Shown in pieces: positions 1-12,110 of a stretch of 64,000 nt of DNA (position 1 is its first letter; each line of letters starts with the position of its first letter). A program made the translations under genes and the position numbers. The notes beneath the pieces are model-generated. The model saw only the letters and a list, made by a program, of their open reading frames with translations. It was not told the DNA's origin and ran no database searches. The DNA is from Isoetes taiwanensis (taxonomy: Eukaryota; Streptophyta; Lycopodiopsida; Isoetales; Isoetaceae): the NCBI GenBank assembly GCA_021234155.1, contig JAJEKV010000085.1, forward strand, positions 4,534,036 to 4,598,035. Reading direction: 5' to 3'.

Positions 1-2330
1 CGTCACATTCGGATCCAGTGTACTTGCTTGCGAGCCACCACATAGTCTGCGCCCATCCGAAGGAGACAAAGGCGCGGTACCTTGCCGTGCACCGAGGGGA
101 GATGTTCTACTCTTGGACACTCATCCTCGAACCTTTTTAGCGAAAGTGCTTGAAGGCCAGCCCGGCCTCGAGGGGACATCACACGGGCGGTGGGGCGAGT
201 ACTTTGCAGCAGCTCTATGACCCACCCGGGGAGCGTCGCCCATACCCCCACCAGATGGCTCCCCATTGGTTCTCGAGGAGGAGGATGTTGTGGAGGGCCT
301 ACAACTACCGGCTAATGGGAAGGCCCCTGACCTCGACCAGTATGCGCCGAGTTACTCAAATGGGCAGGGCGGCCGGCGGTGCCGATCCTCACTACCCGTT
401 CCAACGAGCATTGCGGGGAAGGTTTCCCAGACAATGGACCTCAGCGAGGTTGTCCCCATTCACAAGGCGGGCGACCCAAACCGTCCGCCAATTCACGGAC
501 GATCATGGTCGGGCCTTCGGTATTTGCCAAAGCTGTTGGTATTCTTCTCGGCGCTGGACTTGACCGGGCAGGCGGCGGCCAGATGTCGAGCCCTCACACA
601 AGCGTGCTTTAGACCCCGCCACTCAATGATTGACCATATCTTTACACCGCTGGCATCGATTGAAGATGCGATCGAAACCATCGGCGGGACTTGTATTGTT
701 GCTTTGTGGACTTCGCGAAGGCTTTTAATCTGGTCCCCGGGGAAAAGCTATGGGCTAGGATCGCCAATCGGGGCTGCCACTGCACGCGAGGAATGCCATA
801 CCGCGAGCTTTATGAGAGTTGTTTTGTCGATGATCGACGCGAGCCAAGCATTCATCAGTAGTATCGGGATCCGGCAGGGCTGCCCCCTCTCACCAACACT
901 TTTTTGCCTCTACATTGACCAGTTAGAGCCATGGCTTCTTGAGCATGGGGGATGGCATGCACCTTTTGCACCAGGTCATCCCAAACTCATCTATCAGGGA
1001 CGATGTTGACCTTCCGCCCACACCCGAAGTTATGCGCCTCATCCGGATGCCCTAGACACATTCTCGCAGGGCTACGACATGCGGCGTGAATCGCCCAAGA
1101 CCGGGTGGTTCTCATATCCTCTTCACGCCACCCCACGCCTCCTGCGCTCATATATCGAGGACAGCCTGTGGAGGTCACGCCACCTACAAGTACCTAGGGG
1201 TGGAGTTCCCCTCCTCACTCTGTTGGGAGACGCCCATCCGCTTGGGGACAGTGTGGCCGGAAAGCGCTTTATGCCATCGCGAACAACAATCATCGTGCGT
1301 AGCTCTATGATTGGGGCCATAAGTCACATCTGCTTCAAAACCGGGTCGAGCTGTCCTTAAATGCGGGGTTGAGGCTTGGGGCTCGATTAAAGTCTCTTTG
1401 GCGACACGGAATGACTTGGAGCAAGTCACGAAAGGCATTTTGGCACGGGAACTTGGGGTGAAACCTTCAGTCCCCTATCGGTCTCTCTGCGTGAAACCTG
1501 GATTCTTGCCGCTTGTGGCGACCCTTGATAGGTACATCGCCTACTTTGTAGTGGTTAATATGGGTGATGCTTTCGGCTCCCACACCTGGCTTCTGGTGGG
1601 TAATGGGCCCATAACGCTCAGGGCCTGTTGGAGGGGTAAGAGAGATCGCTGGTTCGCCCGGATGGAACGCCGGGGAGCACGAGATGCGTCGTGTGGGACC
1701 TGAGAGGCCCGTCGTGGCGACATCGGGGAATACCGGGCGCTTGCTTCCTTGGCAAGCTCGGGACCCCGACGGCTCTAAAGTAGGTCAAAACGGCCCATTA
1801 CAAGGAGCACATCAACCCCGCGTTGGCCCGGGGCCCGCAGCTCTACTCTAGGTTCCCGTGTGCCCCCAAAAGCGCAGACTCGTTGCCTCCATTCGCCGAA
1901 GTGCCCACCATCTCCGCGATCGAGGCGGGCGGTGGATTGGGAGCCCCGCCCGGAGAGCTCTGTCGGTCTTTGTCCAAAAGCGGGTGCCATTGAGGATCGT
2001 CTCACACTTTCCGGTGAGTTTCCTTGCATTCGGTCGGATCCGGGCCGATATCGTTCCCTTAGTATGCGGCGGACTTGCTCCCTACATTTGCTGATGAACA
2101 CAACGCCGATGCGTGCTCTGAGGGTCGCACATTCGGGAGGTACTGATCTCGCGAGCCACCTTTGCCCCCTGGCTGCTTTCGCTCGGGCACTATGGGTAAG
2201 TGCATACATGAGTGTATATATTTGTGTGTTTTTGCATTTCGTATATTGGAACAGTTTGTCAGCAGACTGATTGCTGCCACGGTTTTTCCCTCGAAAACCC
2301 TTCGGGGCGGGGTTTTTTTAATCCGGGTAG
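1..2330 (+). pseudogene. Decayed non-LTR retrotransposon (LINE) reverse transcriptase, copy A
   Basis: Fragments in all three frames match a plant LINE reverse transcriptase read left to right: a block ending in 'PIHKAGDPN' (about 450-480), 'RPRHSMIDHIF' (about 615-645) and 'GIRQGCPLSPTLFCLYIDQLE' in pieces (about 865-930), the conserved block before the catalytic motif. The YADD box itself is damaged near 990-1,005, where copy B at 22,773 still reads tyrosine-alanine-aspartate-aspartate. Downstream, 1,400-2,150 corresponds to the C-terminal region seen in copy B. Frameshifts occur every few dozen codons, so no product is possible. The 3' end runs into an A/T-rich tail near 2,300-2,430. Confidence 0.85.
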
Positions 2331-2609
2331 TAATCCGCTTGCTGCGCTTTTGTATTGGGTCCATAGACCGATTGGTCTCCGTGGACGATAAAAATACCTT
2401 CCTTCCTTCCTCATTATTTATCATGTTATGTGGATATGTGATGTTGGTTGATCATGTTTGCTCCTCTTGTATTGGAAGGGGGGGTAGAGACCTAGTAGCC
2501 ATTATTTAGATGATGCTCCTAGTCTAGACCCCTTAGTTCCTATTAGATGTGACCTGTGCATAGGAACCCACATGGCTACAGGGGGGGCTATGGAGTGACT
2601 TAGCACCAT

Positions 2610-2820
2610 ACAATGGGGCTAGTGGCAAAGTGGAGGGAGGTCCCTGCTGAGCGCGACTATTGGAGACCCATAGCGGGCTAGGCCAATAGTCGGTCAGTTC
2701 GAGTGGGTCGGGTATGGGTCCGACACCTCCTGGGGCAATGGTGTTGCCCTGCCTCTCAAGAGTTGCAGGTGTCGGCCTGGCTCTTGTTTTGGGGGGTTCA
2801 ATCGGGTACGAATCGTGTGT
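2610..2820 (+). mobile_element. Degenerate tRNA-derived SINE-like segment, copy A
   Basis: An A-box-like sequence TGGCAAAGTGG lies at 2,623-2,633, about 70 bp before a damaged B box (near 2,695-2,705). The copy at 24,370-24,590 keeps a better B box. The segment ends in a G-rich stretch before the copia fragment. The SINE label rests on these two promoter-like boxes only. Confidence 0.35.
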
Positions 2821-2826
2821 CGCCAG

Positions 2827-3600
2827 TATGTCGTCACATGGATCATCCGGGCTTGGACCATTGGAAAGCAGTCAAATGCATAATTCGCAACCTTCGGGGT
2901 ACTAGCGACTTTGGTCTCCTCTATTCCTCTGATTCCTATGATCCAATTGTTCTCCTTCATAGCTACGTTGATTCTGATTGGGTAGGTGAACTCGCCGCTC
3001 AACTATTGGCTTTGTTCTTCATCTCCATGGAGCTGATGTTATCTGGACCAACAGTAGCAAACTAGTATTGCTCTCTCTTCCTTTGAAGCAGAGTACATGG
3101 CTACCTCTGCCATTGTTTGAAAAACTCTTTGGCTTCAACAATTGCTTGAAGAAATGGGCTTTGCTTAGCTTCATCCTACTATTCTGTATAATGATAATCA
3201 TAGTGCTATTGCACTTGCTGATAATCCGATCCTCCACAAGTAGTCCAAACACATTGATATGCATCATCACTTCACTCGGGATCATGTTCAACTTGGCACT
3301 ATTCAGATGCACTATCTTCCATCTTCACGCATGCCTGCAGACATCCTCACCAAGTTTGTTCCCCAAGACTTTTGTGAACGACATCGACACACCTTGGGTC
3401 TCCACTCTCGTTGCAAAACCAGGCTCTTTAGGACTCACTCTTCTATCATAAGATCCAACTTGCTCAAACATTCTGATCATAACGGTAGGCTGGTTGCTAG
3501 CATCCACAGTCATTACATATATTGTCTGAATTTGGTTTCTGATCAGAATGGGAGGCTGATTGTATATATGCTGATATTCAAAGAGAATAATTAAGCTTCT
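2827..3600 (+). pseudogene. Ty1/copia polyprotein C-terminal fragment (RNase H end), copy A
   Basis: The reading begins with the copia block 'MDHPGLDHWKAVK' and 'LRGTSDFGLLYS', continues with the RNase H segment ending 'YVDSDWVGELAA', then in shifted frames 'SSFEAEYMATSAIV', 'KTLWLQQLLEEMGF' and the terminal 'MHHHFTRDHVQLGTIQMHYLP' block in pieces followed by 'ADILTKFVPQDF'. This is the normal order at the end of a copia pol protein (RNase H domain and tail). Stops and frameshifts (for example the stop near 3,062) are shared with copy B at 24,590-25,360, so the fragment was already dead before the block was duplicated. No LTR was recognised beside it. Confidence 0.88.
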
Positions 3601-5379
3601 TTGTTCGCCCATACTTTTGCTTGTTGTTCTGTCCATTTCTAGCCTATGTTGATTTGTCACAGTTTGGAACTTGGACAATCTAAAAGTTCTTTAACATACA
3701 CAAATATTTGGGTGAGGAAAGGCCTTCCAGAGTTAGAAAAGTAGAGACTGCTGAAGCATAATCATCCAAACCAAGGGCCACCTCCATAACCACAAACTTT
3801 TAAAAATACACCGGAAGCTCGAAGCAAAGCAAATTGACACTCGGAAGACAACCTCACGTACTCTCACGAAGATGGACGGCAACTGGGCTGCTTGCTCTGA
3901 CTAACGTGACCAAAATCCGCCTTCTAAACAACACATCCAACAGCATAATTCAGAATATACCCTCAACCCACATATGGCCCACCTGCCCTTCGGATCATCT
4001 TATTTAACAACCACCGTCATGTTTGAACGAAAAAAAATACACGAGGTTTTTTGGACTTAACAAATGTTTTTGTGATGTCATGTTAAAGCCACAGTGACGG
4101 AAAAAATATACGGAGTTTTTTTATTTCACGCTGGTTCAAACATGACCATGGTTGTTAAATAAGGCAATTCCTGCCCTTCGGGCAACCCAAAACAAGGTGC
4201 TGCGCACGGAGGGTTGCCCTCCGTGACCCGAGAGTGAAATGGCTTAAATCACACTTCAAAGTCATGTTTTCGAGCATATACTGACATATACTTGGAATAT
4301 GCCACAAACCCACATGGATAAGGGTTTTCCCCTTGGGGGCAACCCAAAAAGCTGGACTCAAACATATCAGTGGAATGCTATTTCCATGCCCAATTCATAA
4401 TTCATAAGGCAAGGCATTCAAATACGCTAATAACTCACAAATTGAATGTTGCAAATAGGAAAAAGAAACACAATCCATTGGTTCCATTCAAACCTTGAAG
4501 ATATCGAAAGACGAGAAGCAAGAATGATGATTTCGTTGGTGTTTTAGTTTTCTTTATCGGGGCTCAACACATGCACGCACTGTAGCCCGGTTCTCCAAGA
4601 TTCAAGGAATTCGATTTTTTATTGCTATTTTTGTTTTCTAAATTTGAAATTGCCTCCAAGATTTCCAACTACCTTTATTGATTTTAGTACTAAATTGGGG
4701 GACAAAAGGGACATCGAAAATGAGACACCCCAGTGTGCAGACATTTGTTTGTGTGCCAAAGCGTGACGATAAATGAAATATCATGATTTCTAGACCATAT
4801 TGAATGTTTATTCGACTACAAAAGAGACCAATGTATGCAATGAATAGCGACATCATTTAGGAACATAAGACAGACAAAAGGAACATGCAAAAGTAGGTGT
4901 ATGGTGAAGGAAACGCTTTTTAGAATTTTTTGAACTTTACAAAAGAAATATTTCATCATTTGATGAAATGGGAAGAAAAATAAATAGTCCAGTAGTAATC
5001 GCAAATTAGCAATTGCTCTCGACACTTAACAATGATGCCCCTCCATGCAAACATATTGGTGCTTGCCGTATAATACATTAAGTGATATACTCTAGTGTTG
5101 AGCTTGGATATTAGCCCTGCTCTTGTTTTCTGATAAGCCACGAACCATTGTTGTTGGTGCTTCCTGTCATAGAAAATAAACAAGGATGAGAAAACCAAGA
5201 CCATCAATCGCCTCTTTATCCTTTACTCTTGCAACTTACATTATCCTTCGTCCTCAAAGCCAGTTTTCCCTTCAACTTTTTCTTGAGATCATTAAGACTT
5301 TTCTATCGACTATGTTGCATTTGTGAACCTAAGACACTTCACATTTGAAAAACAAAAAAGGAGACCATCAGTTACTTAG
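3601..5379. other. Non-coding part of the duplicated block
   Basis: I see no convincing gene. The stretch is A/T-rich, shared with 25,361-27,143, and holds a short inverted-repeat element at 3,999-4,163. A G/C-rich patch at 4,165-4,350 contains small hairpins and a motif seen again near 43,865-43,955. Reading frames here are short and differ between the copies. Confidence 0.6.
3999..4163. mobile_element. MITE-like foldback element, copy A
   Basis: A 165-bp segment begins CTTATTTAACAACCACCGTC and ends with its near-complement (ATGGTTGTTAAATAAG). The terminal inverted repeats are about 30 bp each and include a shared 'CATGTTTGAAC/GTTCAAACATG' part. It is A/T-rich with no coding capacity. I could not define a target-site duplication. 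The same element is at 25,761-25,925. Confidence 0.7.
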
Positions 5380-5742
5380 TTACTTGCCTGTTGTGACTTC
5401 AACACCAAGTGTCTCCAAAAATTTAGGATGCCCTGGCCTGATGCTTCCCCACTGTCTAAACTGTTTTAATTGTAAGATGAGATGGCATGTGCAGGCATCT
5501 GGTTTGAAACAAATCTGCATTCTAATGCAAAAATCATTTTTTACCTTAGTTTCATTCACTCGAACAAAGGCATAGCTGTTATCAGCAGATCTGATACATG
5601 AGGCACAAACGTAACTGGCTTCCATACTTGGATTCGAACTCTGTTTATAATCGAATAAGGCAGCTTCCAGATTCGTGTTGCCTTGGGCCAGGGACATAAA
5701 CGATCTAAATGAATGCAAGCCCTGCTTGCTCTGAGCAACCAC
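5380..5742 (-). CDS. Short conserved reading frame of unknown origin, copy A
   Basis: An open frame of about 120 codons on the minus strand is kept in both copies of the duplicated block (partner 27,144-27,461). It is rich in cysteine, with a segment '[20 protein letters not shown]' and a later '[18 protein letters not shown]'. Its 3' end meets a good plant splice donor (CAG/GTAAGT on the minus strand near 5,385-5,392), which suggests a captured internal exon rather than a complete gene. I do not recognise the family. The copies differ by several amino-acid replacements (N/S, A/G, P/A, L/M and others), which argues for relaxed constraint. Confidence 0.35.
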   Translation of the reverse strand: MVAQSKQGLHSFRSFMSLAQGNTNLEAALFDYKQSSNPSMEASYVCASCIRSADNSYAFVRVNETKVKNDFCIRMQICFKPDACTCHLILQLKQFRQWGSIRPGHPKFLETLGVEVTTGK

Positions 5743-7559
5743 GGTTCTTCAAATCGAAGATTTTAAGCAGCAATCACGGTTCTTCTAAGCCTCTATTTAG
5801 CTGCGATGCCAAATCCCAGGTATGAAGCCAACCTTGAAGCAGTTGAACAGACTCATAGAAATTATATACACGATGGCATCATTCCGCAATTTTGGAGCAG
5901 CACGTTTTGCATCATGCTTTGGCATTTGAAGCACCTCAGGCTCTAACCAAGAAGAGCTCCCACGTTTTGCTGTGGCCGATCCATGCCATGGCCGATCCGC
6001 TTAAGCGAAAAAAGCTAAAGGAAAAAAAGACATAAGCGGTAGACTGAATCTTAGCCCTCAGATAGATGTCAAAAAATTTGAACCGTCCGATCTAGGGCGA
6101 GATTCAATACAGACATACACAATAATTTTATAATATAGGATCAGTTGTGCTAACATATAGTACATTGAAATTAATTTAACTTTAAGTGGATGATTCAATT
6201 TACTTGACATCTATGTGCTTGTAATTTTAGTTCATGTTTGTAACTTCAAAATACAATCATCAGTTACTTGACACATATGTGGTGGTAATTCTAGTTCATG
6301 TTTGTAACTTCAAAATACAGTCATCAATTTGCTAACACGTAGCACATTAAAACTGAATTTACCATGAAACACTCGAAGTAACATCCTGCTGCACTTCCAT
6401 TAAATCAGCAACCTTGTTGCAACTTGGTGTTGGTCCTTACTGCAATGATCAATATTTTTAGAGACGAATTTGTCCATTCTGCTTTTCTTCTGCTGTGTTG
6501 GAGACGTGAAAGATCCATAGTTTTGTACTAATTTTTTGAATAAGATCAAGAAAATATAAGCACCTGTCTAGCAATGGAATATGTCCAATGAAATTTGCTT
6601 CTAGCTTACCGAGATGTATAATATTAAATAAACAACGTTTCAAAATAAACAGGTTACTATTCCAATCATACCATTATCTATTTGATACGAAAGCCAAAAA
6701 TGTCACAGGTTGCAAAGATGGGTTACCTTTGTAGGAAAACGTTCACCTAATGCACTATCTCAGAATCTTTGGACTACGGATTCCCATTTTCCAATGGTAA
6801 TTTGCCAAGCACCTCCTCATGATTACCTCTCTTCCCATTGTCTCATTGCTCATTTGAGTGTTGCTGCATGTATGTTCTAATATAGCCTAACATCCTTTCC
6901 TTTCCTGCTTTCTTCTTTTATCTTCTCAACATCATCTTCCTGCTGCTGCAAACTGTGAAGCAACTCTCTTCATGTAATCCTCCTGGTTTTCCTATCCCTA
7001 CAAAAAGAACATTCAAATATCAATGCTCCTATTTTTTACTCAAAGCTTCAGATTTACTACCTTGCTTTATCTTCAAAACTTTCAATATTGTTTTCGTATT
7101 CCTTGTGCCTCATATCTTTCTCTCTCCTACACAGGTCCACTTTTTGTTGTTAATAAAACATCAAATTTTAAAAATTAGGAAAACTGTGAATCAAAAAGAC
7201 CAAATTACCTGGCTTTGGTGATCCGGGGTGTTGTTTTGTTTTGCCTGATCATGCAAAATACTTTGCTTTGCTAGATCTTGTAAAGTTGCTTGCTTCGCTT
7301 TATCATCTTTGTTTGTTAAGGACTACAAAGGAACAACACACATGAACACATGTTTTTTTGTTCTAAATTGAACATTTGAGCTTATAAATTTAGGAACAAA
7401 GACATCTGTGGTAGTCTTGTCCAAGCATAGTCATGAAAAGATAAATACATATTAATTTCCCTTTCATTCAATTCATCAAAACACATTGCAAATAACCCAA
7501 ACAAAGAAATGCGATAAGATTACATAATCGCCAATCATCCAACTTTGTTCGGTATTTTT
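5743..7559. other. Non-coding, shared with copy B
   Basis: A/T-rich sequence with no recognisable gene or RNA. It contains a direct repeat of about 80 bp around 6,215-6,330 ('GTAATTTTAGTTCATGTTTG' in two versions). The identical counterpart is 27,500-29,318. Confidence 0.55.
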
Positions 7560-7905
7560 TTGGCCAAGCTTGGATGATTGGTTGAGGACCAAGTCACTAG
7601 CAGGAACAAAAATGGGCACCTACCTCATACGGCTACTTCTTTATGCAGATGGCGTGGTACTACTTGCAAGCAGAAAGCCACACTTCAGCATCATTTGATA
7701 GCTTGGAGTTTTTTGTGACACAAAGAAAATGAGTGTTAATCTTGCCAAGTCCAAGGTCATGATATTGGGACAAGAGACGACCCGTTTTTCACACATACAA
7801 AGGGCCCGGATCGTGGAGACAAGTGAACTCATACAAATATCTCGAGGTTGAATACTGCCTCTAATTATAGCTGGGAATTGTCTTCCAAAGGCGAGTTTAC
7901 GGTGG
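7560..7905 (+). pseudogene. Second LINE reverse transcriptase, truncated copy A
   Basis: This corresponds to 29,319-29,690, where the same sequence reads as an open reverse transcriptase segment ending in the YADD palm motif and 'VNLAKSKVMIFGT'. In copy A several single-base deletions break the frame, and the second base of the DD codon pair is changed so the motif reads YADG. Homology to copy B stops near 7,905, so the edge of the duplication cuts through this element. Confidence 0.8.
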
Positions 7906-9458
7906 ATTGCTCTTCTGTAATCTTGATAATGTAATCAATGGTAGTTTGCAATCCTAGTGCTCTTCGTATGTTAATTATATTTTTGCTTCCTTACAGGGAC
8001 TCCCTAATATTTGAGGATCCAAGGTGTTGCAGGTTACTTTATAGAACTTCAGGAATCAATATTTCCTCTTACAAGCCCACTTAATTCTGAACATGGGTTT
8101 TTCAGCCCATTACGGACCAACAATAAAGCAGTAACAATATGCCTCCTTTCATTGGGTTTTGCCCATATGTCAACTCTTCCCTTAGATATCATAACATGAA
8201 TTTTGGACAAGCTCTATGAAGATGGCATCCCAAAATTTAAACATGTTTATGGAAAAGAGAGATGTTGGGGGACTTCCTTTATACACAAATTAGGTTGGTG
8301 TAACCCTCAAGTAGTACCTATGGATAGTATTGTCATTGAATATCCTAAATACAATGGGCTACTTGGTGTGTTTGAGTCTAAGCACAAAGCTCTTTTCAAC
8401 AAAGTTATGTTTGTGTGCCACTATGGACACCTTTGATAGAAACGCGACAACCATCGTCCTTCTTATTTGATTGGTGGTAGGGTTGAAATACGCAGTTGCC
8501 AATTACATAAGGAGCATAAGTTGGATGACTCTTGGGACATATATGGTGACATTATCATCAAGACTATAGTGTGGATGAATCTGGCTGAAGATATATGAGC
8601 AGAATAAAAAGGCCCTATGTACAATGCCTTTGATAAATGAATGCCTTCCTTTGTAACTTTTCTAGATGTGGACTTGCTTTCATAACTCTTTTTGAGTACT
8701 TGTTAAATTATATCTATTATTAATATCTAAGGTTGAGGAAGTTTTATTTATTAATATTTAGATTTAATACTTTATAAATGCTAATAACTTTTAACTTTTT
8801 GTTATTGGATTAGAAGTTGAGGAAAAATGGGAAATTGAAGAGGAATTTATACATGGGCCGAACGGAGAACAAAAGGAACTTTGTACATGTACATGGAGGC
8901 GGAAGGTTGAACGGATGAACCACCATCTCCTTTGGGAGTGAGCCGAGAATATGTTCAATGTACCATTCTCTTGTGGCTTAGGGTATGAAAGCAAGATTCT
9001 TACCAGCACACACGGATTATGGGAGCAATTCGAATCGGCGAGAAACCCACTTAGGGGATGAGATGCTAAGAATACTTTGGGCAATTCACAAGATCTATGA
9101 TCCTGATCCTTGGGGAAGGAATCAGTTGCCAAGTGAACACGAGTCAACTGTGCTGCGTGAGGGCTGGAGTGGGCTTCCAATTGCAAGAGAAGCAGCAGTG
9201 GCCTCTGCCACAGCTAGTCCTAACATTATATGGCGCTCCGGAAATCTCAGGAGAATGGATGCAATACCTATGAGATTTCAGCCACCCGCGGGGATGTAAT
9301 AGTTAGGCATAAAGTTGATATATTCTGTAAAGTTATCAATAACAAGAAACAAGTTTTGAAATAAGTTCATGTACTCAATTACAATGTAATATAAATCATG
9401 TTACACCAGCACTTTTCTCTTTTCAGATTACTTCTCTCCAACATATAATCTGTTCAAG
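7906..9458. other. Unassigned region with short reading frames
   Basis: No family recognised. Two adjacent plus-strand frames (8,011-8,199 and 8,203-8,436) have protein-like composition and may be pieces of one decayed gene; the second includes 'FKHVYGKERCWGTSFIH'. A/T-rich sequence follows, and 8,980-9,300 has another short open frame. The remainder shows nothing I can name. Confidence 0.4.
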
Positions 9459-10980
9459 CTATTCCAGATCATGTAGCATTTCAGGCAAACTTCCCAGTAG
9501 CATCTCATGCACATCAGTAGACAATGCATAAGCTGCAGAAGCACCCTTCACCTTATGATTTACTTTTGGCATTGCAAACTTTGCTCCAATAACAGACTCT
9601 GCAGGTACAAGAACTTCTTTGTCATCCAATAACTTATACTTGTGGTGACAACCAGGCAATTTTTGATAGTAATAGGCGGATATGACTGTTTCACCTGTAT
9701 GGTGATAATTTTTGTAATCGTCGATAACATTTTCACATAAAACAAATTTTGTTTTCTTGCAAAGAAGGATATAGTATGGCACATTTTCTTCATTTCCTGG
9801 TGCAGCAAAAGAAGCAAACATATCACCTACCTGTACTAGATCTTCTAGCTCTTCATTTACATTTGCAAAAGCAGCAGTTTCCTCATTCTCTACTTCACAA
9901 TGAGTACTTACTCGGGGTACTAGCTTCTTTAATTGCCTTCCCACAAAATGAAATGGACTCACAAGCATCCCATTCAAAGTTAATGCAAGCAGATAAGCAA
10001 GATAATGGTCTCACCATTACTAAGGTGGGGTCGGTTGGACTTATAGAAGCTATAGCATGCAATTTCGAATACCGTGAAGAGGTTGCACATCCAATCATTG
10101 GTTCTATCAATGTCGACTCCTTCACTTCGGTATACTCTGTTAACATTAGATTGCTTGCTCCTCAAGACAACACAAGCATCATGTGCACCTCTAATCTCTG
10201 TTCCATGTTCACCGTGGCGTTAGGCTGCAAAAAGTACATGCTTGGCCTTGGCGGACTCTCCATCATGTTCACCTTTTCCATGCCTGGAACCAAAGTAGTT
10301 CCATTGTAAAACTTGAATGCCATATTCAACATGGTACCTGGTAATGAAATATAAATTTCTTCCGGACTTGTATTGCAATGCCACAACCATCAGACCACAC
10401 AATATGATCATTACATGAGATCCACCATTCTCTTTCAGCCATTTCGGATGAAGCTTAAATGTATGTTGTACAAAATGTGTATCATGTGTCATCAGAAATA
10501 TACAAGTGAATAGTCTTCTTCAAGATGCCATTTACCTTTAGCATGGTAATGCATACCATTATAGTAACTTGGTGCGCATTCCAATGTTAGAACCTCTTTG
10601 AAAGGCTTCAATGTATAATTTTTACGCAAAGTCATACTTGATATCAATCAATCATCTCCGGGTTTTGAACACATCTTCCTAATTCTTTGCTTTGCCGATT
10701 GGCCAAAGTTGTGATGGATAAATGTCTTCATGTGACCAAACATGGCATCCCGGCGATGAGGTGCATTTGTTGTCTTGTCCAATCGAGCCTTCTTGAGACT
10801 CCTTTTTTAGACTTCTCATCCACATAAAAGTATATATTTGCCAATTGACTTCACTTTCAATGTCATTTTTAGGTTCTTTTGGACACAAGATAATGTTCTC
10901 GCTTACCACCGGTTCTTGCAATCACTTGTAATACAATTTAATTTGTGCCACTCGTCACTATCCCTCGCTTTTGGACAAAC
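9459..10980 (-). pseudogene. Decayed transposase-like (RNase H-fold) gene
   Basis: Read right to left, the minus strand gives 'MTHDTHFVQHTFKLHPKWL' (10,492 onward), then in a neighbouring frame a 'WSDGC' block, then 'QYKSGRNLYFITRYH' and 'WNYFGSRHGKGEHDGES'. The order SDGC-QxKS-FF/YF-HGKGxxDG is typical of a widespread family of RNase H-like, transposase-derived proteins in plants and animals; I know it by motif, not by a firm name. A 172-codon open frame at 9,977-9,459 follows and looks like the C-terminal part ('VGDMFASFAAPGNEENVPYY', 'TVISAYYYQKLPG', 'VIGAKFAMP'). Upstream, 10,921-10,679 gives further broken coding. At least one single-base frameshift falls inside the SDGC block, so it is probably inactive. 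Confidence 0.6.
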
Positions 10981-11329
10981 CATACTCCTCCATAGAGTGC
11001 CTGACATTACAAAGATGTATGCTTGTGAGCCCCGACAAATTCCATCATTTTGTTAGCAAAGACAAACTTCACAATTGCAGCTACAATTGATGTGGAGCTT
11101 AGCCCTCATAGAATTAAATGCCTTCCCCGATGTTCTCTTGCTCATGCTTGACACAACAACATGTGTTTCTTTCCTTTAGCTTCCTTACACAATCGGGTTT
11201 GAGGTATTGAACAATTGATGCCAATGTCTCCTACGGGTGTTGCTCCACAAAGTTTCCATTTCGGCACAAATTGCATTCAAATCATCATAGTTAATAAAAA
11301 GATTTTGTATGTGCACCGAAAGTACATCT

Positions 11330-12110
11330 TGAAGTCAAAATGTACTAACATGTACTCATAATGTACTCATATGTACTAATATGTACTCATATGTACTCAT
11401 ATGCACTTTTAATGTACTTACAATATACATAAGGACAAGCAGGGGATACACATTACACATGTACATTAAATACATGTGTAAGGATAAAGTATAAAGATGT
11501 GGGTACGAGGGGAATAAATTACTAACGTGATATTTCTTTATTAGCCTTAATGATTTTAGCTAAACTTGGTGCGATATTAATCCCAAAACTTTTCAGGGTT
11601 TAGCTAAACTCTACAAATTTTTCCTCTCATACTTTCTAGCCGTTTAGCTAAACTAACCCAAACATCATTCCAAAAATTTCTATGGTGTGGCCAACAAAAA
11701 ATATTAAAACCAAATTACTATATATTTTTTTCAATTGTTTCCACTTATTTTAGTCAATTTCTTTTGTGAAAAACATTCACAAATAATGCTAACTAGCAAA
11801 AGTCTAGGACTTAAAAATTGATTCATAATGCTAGAAACTAAAACTACTAATCATATATTTCATTTAAACTAGAATAATGTTAGCTAAACTAGCCCGAAAT
11901 TCATTCTAAAAGTTTCTATGGTTTAGCTAAAAAATACAAATTTTCACTCTCTTACTTTCTAGCGTTTGGCTAAAGAGATTCAGGGTTAGTGCAGTCAGAA
12001 AAAGATTAAGCTAAAATTATTTTTTTTTTTTTTCCCAATTTTTTTCCATTTACTTTAGCCAATGTTTTTTTAAAATGTACTAAAAATCGCCAAATAGCTA
12101 AGTTTAGCCC
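11330..12110. repeat. Local imperfect repeats
   Basis: At 11,337-11,415 the unit 'ATGTACTCAT' and variants recur about seven times. At 11,560-11,760 and 11,870-12,070 a segment containing 'TTAGCTAAAC', 'AAATTTTTCCTCTC/AAATTTTCACTCTC' and 'ACTTTCTAGC' occurs twice in diverged form. There is no coding capacity. Confidence 0.7.

Larger units (their letters stand above)
1..7905. repeat. Segmental duplication, copy A (direct repeat of 21,790-29,690)
   Basis: From the first base of the window to about 7,905 the sequence can be followed step by step in 21,790-29,690, in the same order and orientation. The middle (about 2,350-7,500) is nearly identical, with scattered single-base changes and short indels. 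The first 2.3 kb is far more divergent and rich in small indels. The copies part company just after position 7,900, inside a LINE reverse transcriptase fragment. The left end of copy A lies outside the window. The block holds only transposon remains and one short conserved reading frame. Confidence 0.95.

Noticed and set aside
4165-4350. Organelle DNA insertion, suggested by the G/C-rich hairpins
   Set aside because: No organelle gene could be recognised, and the motif recurs near other nuclear repeats.
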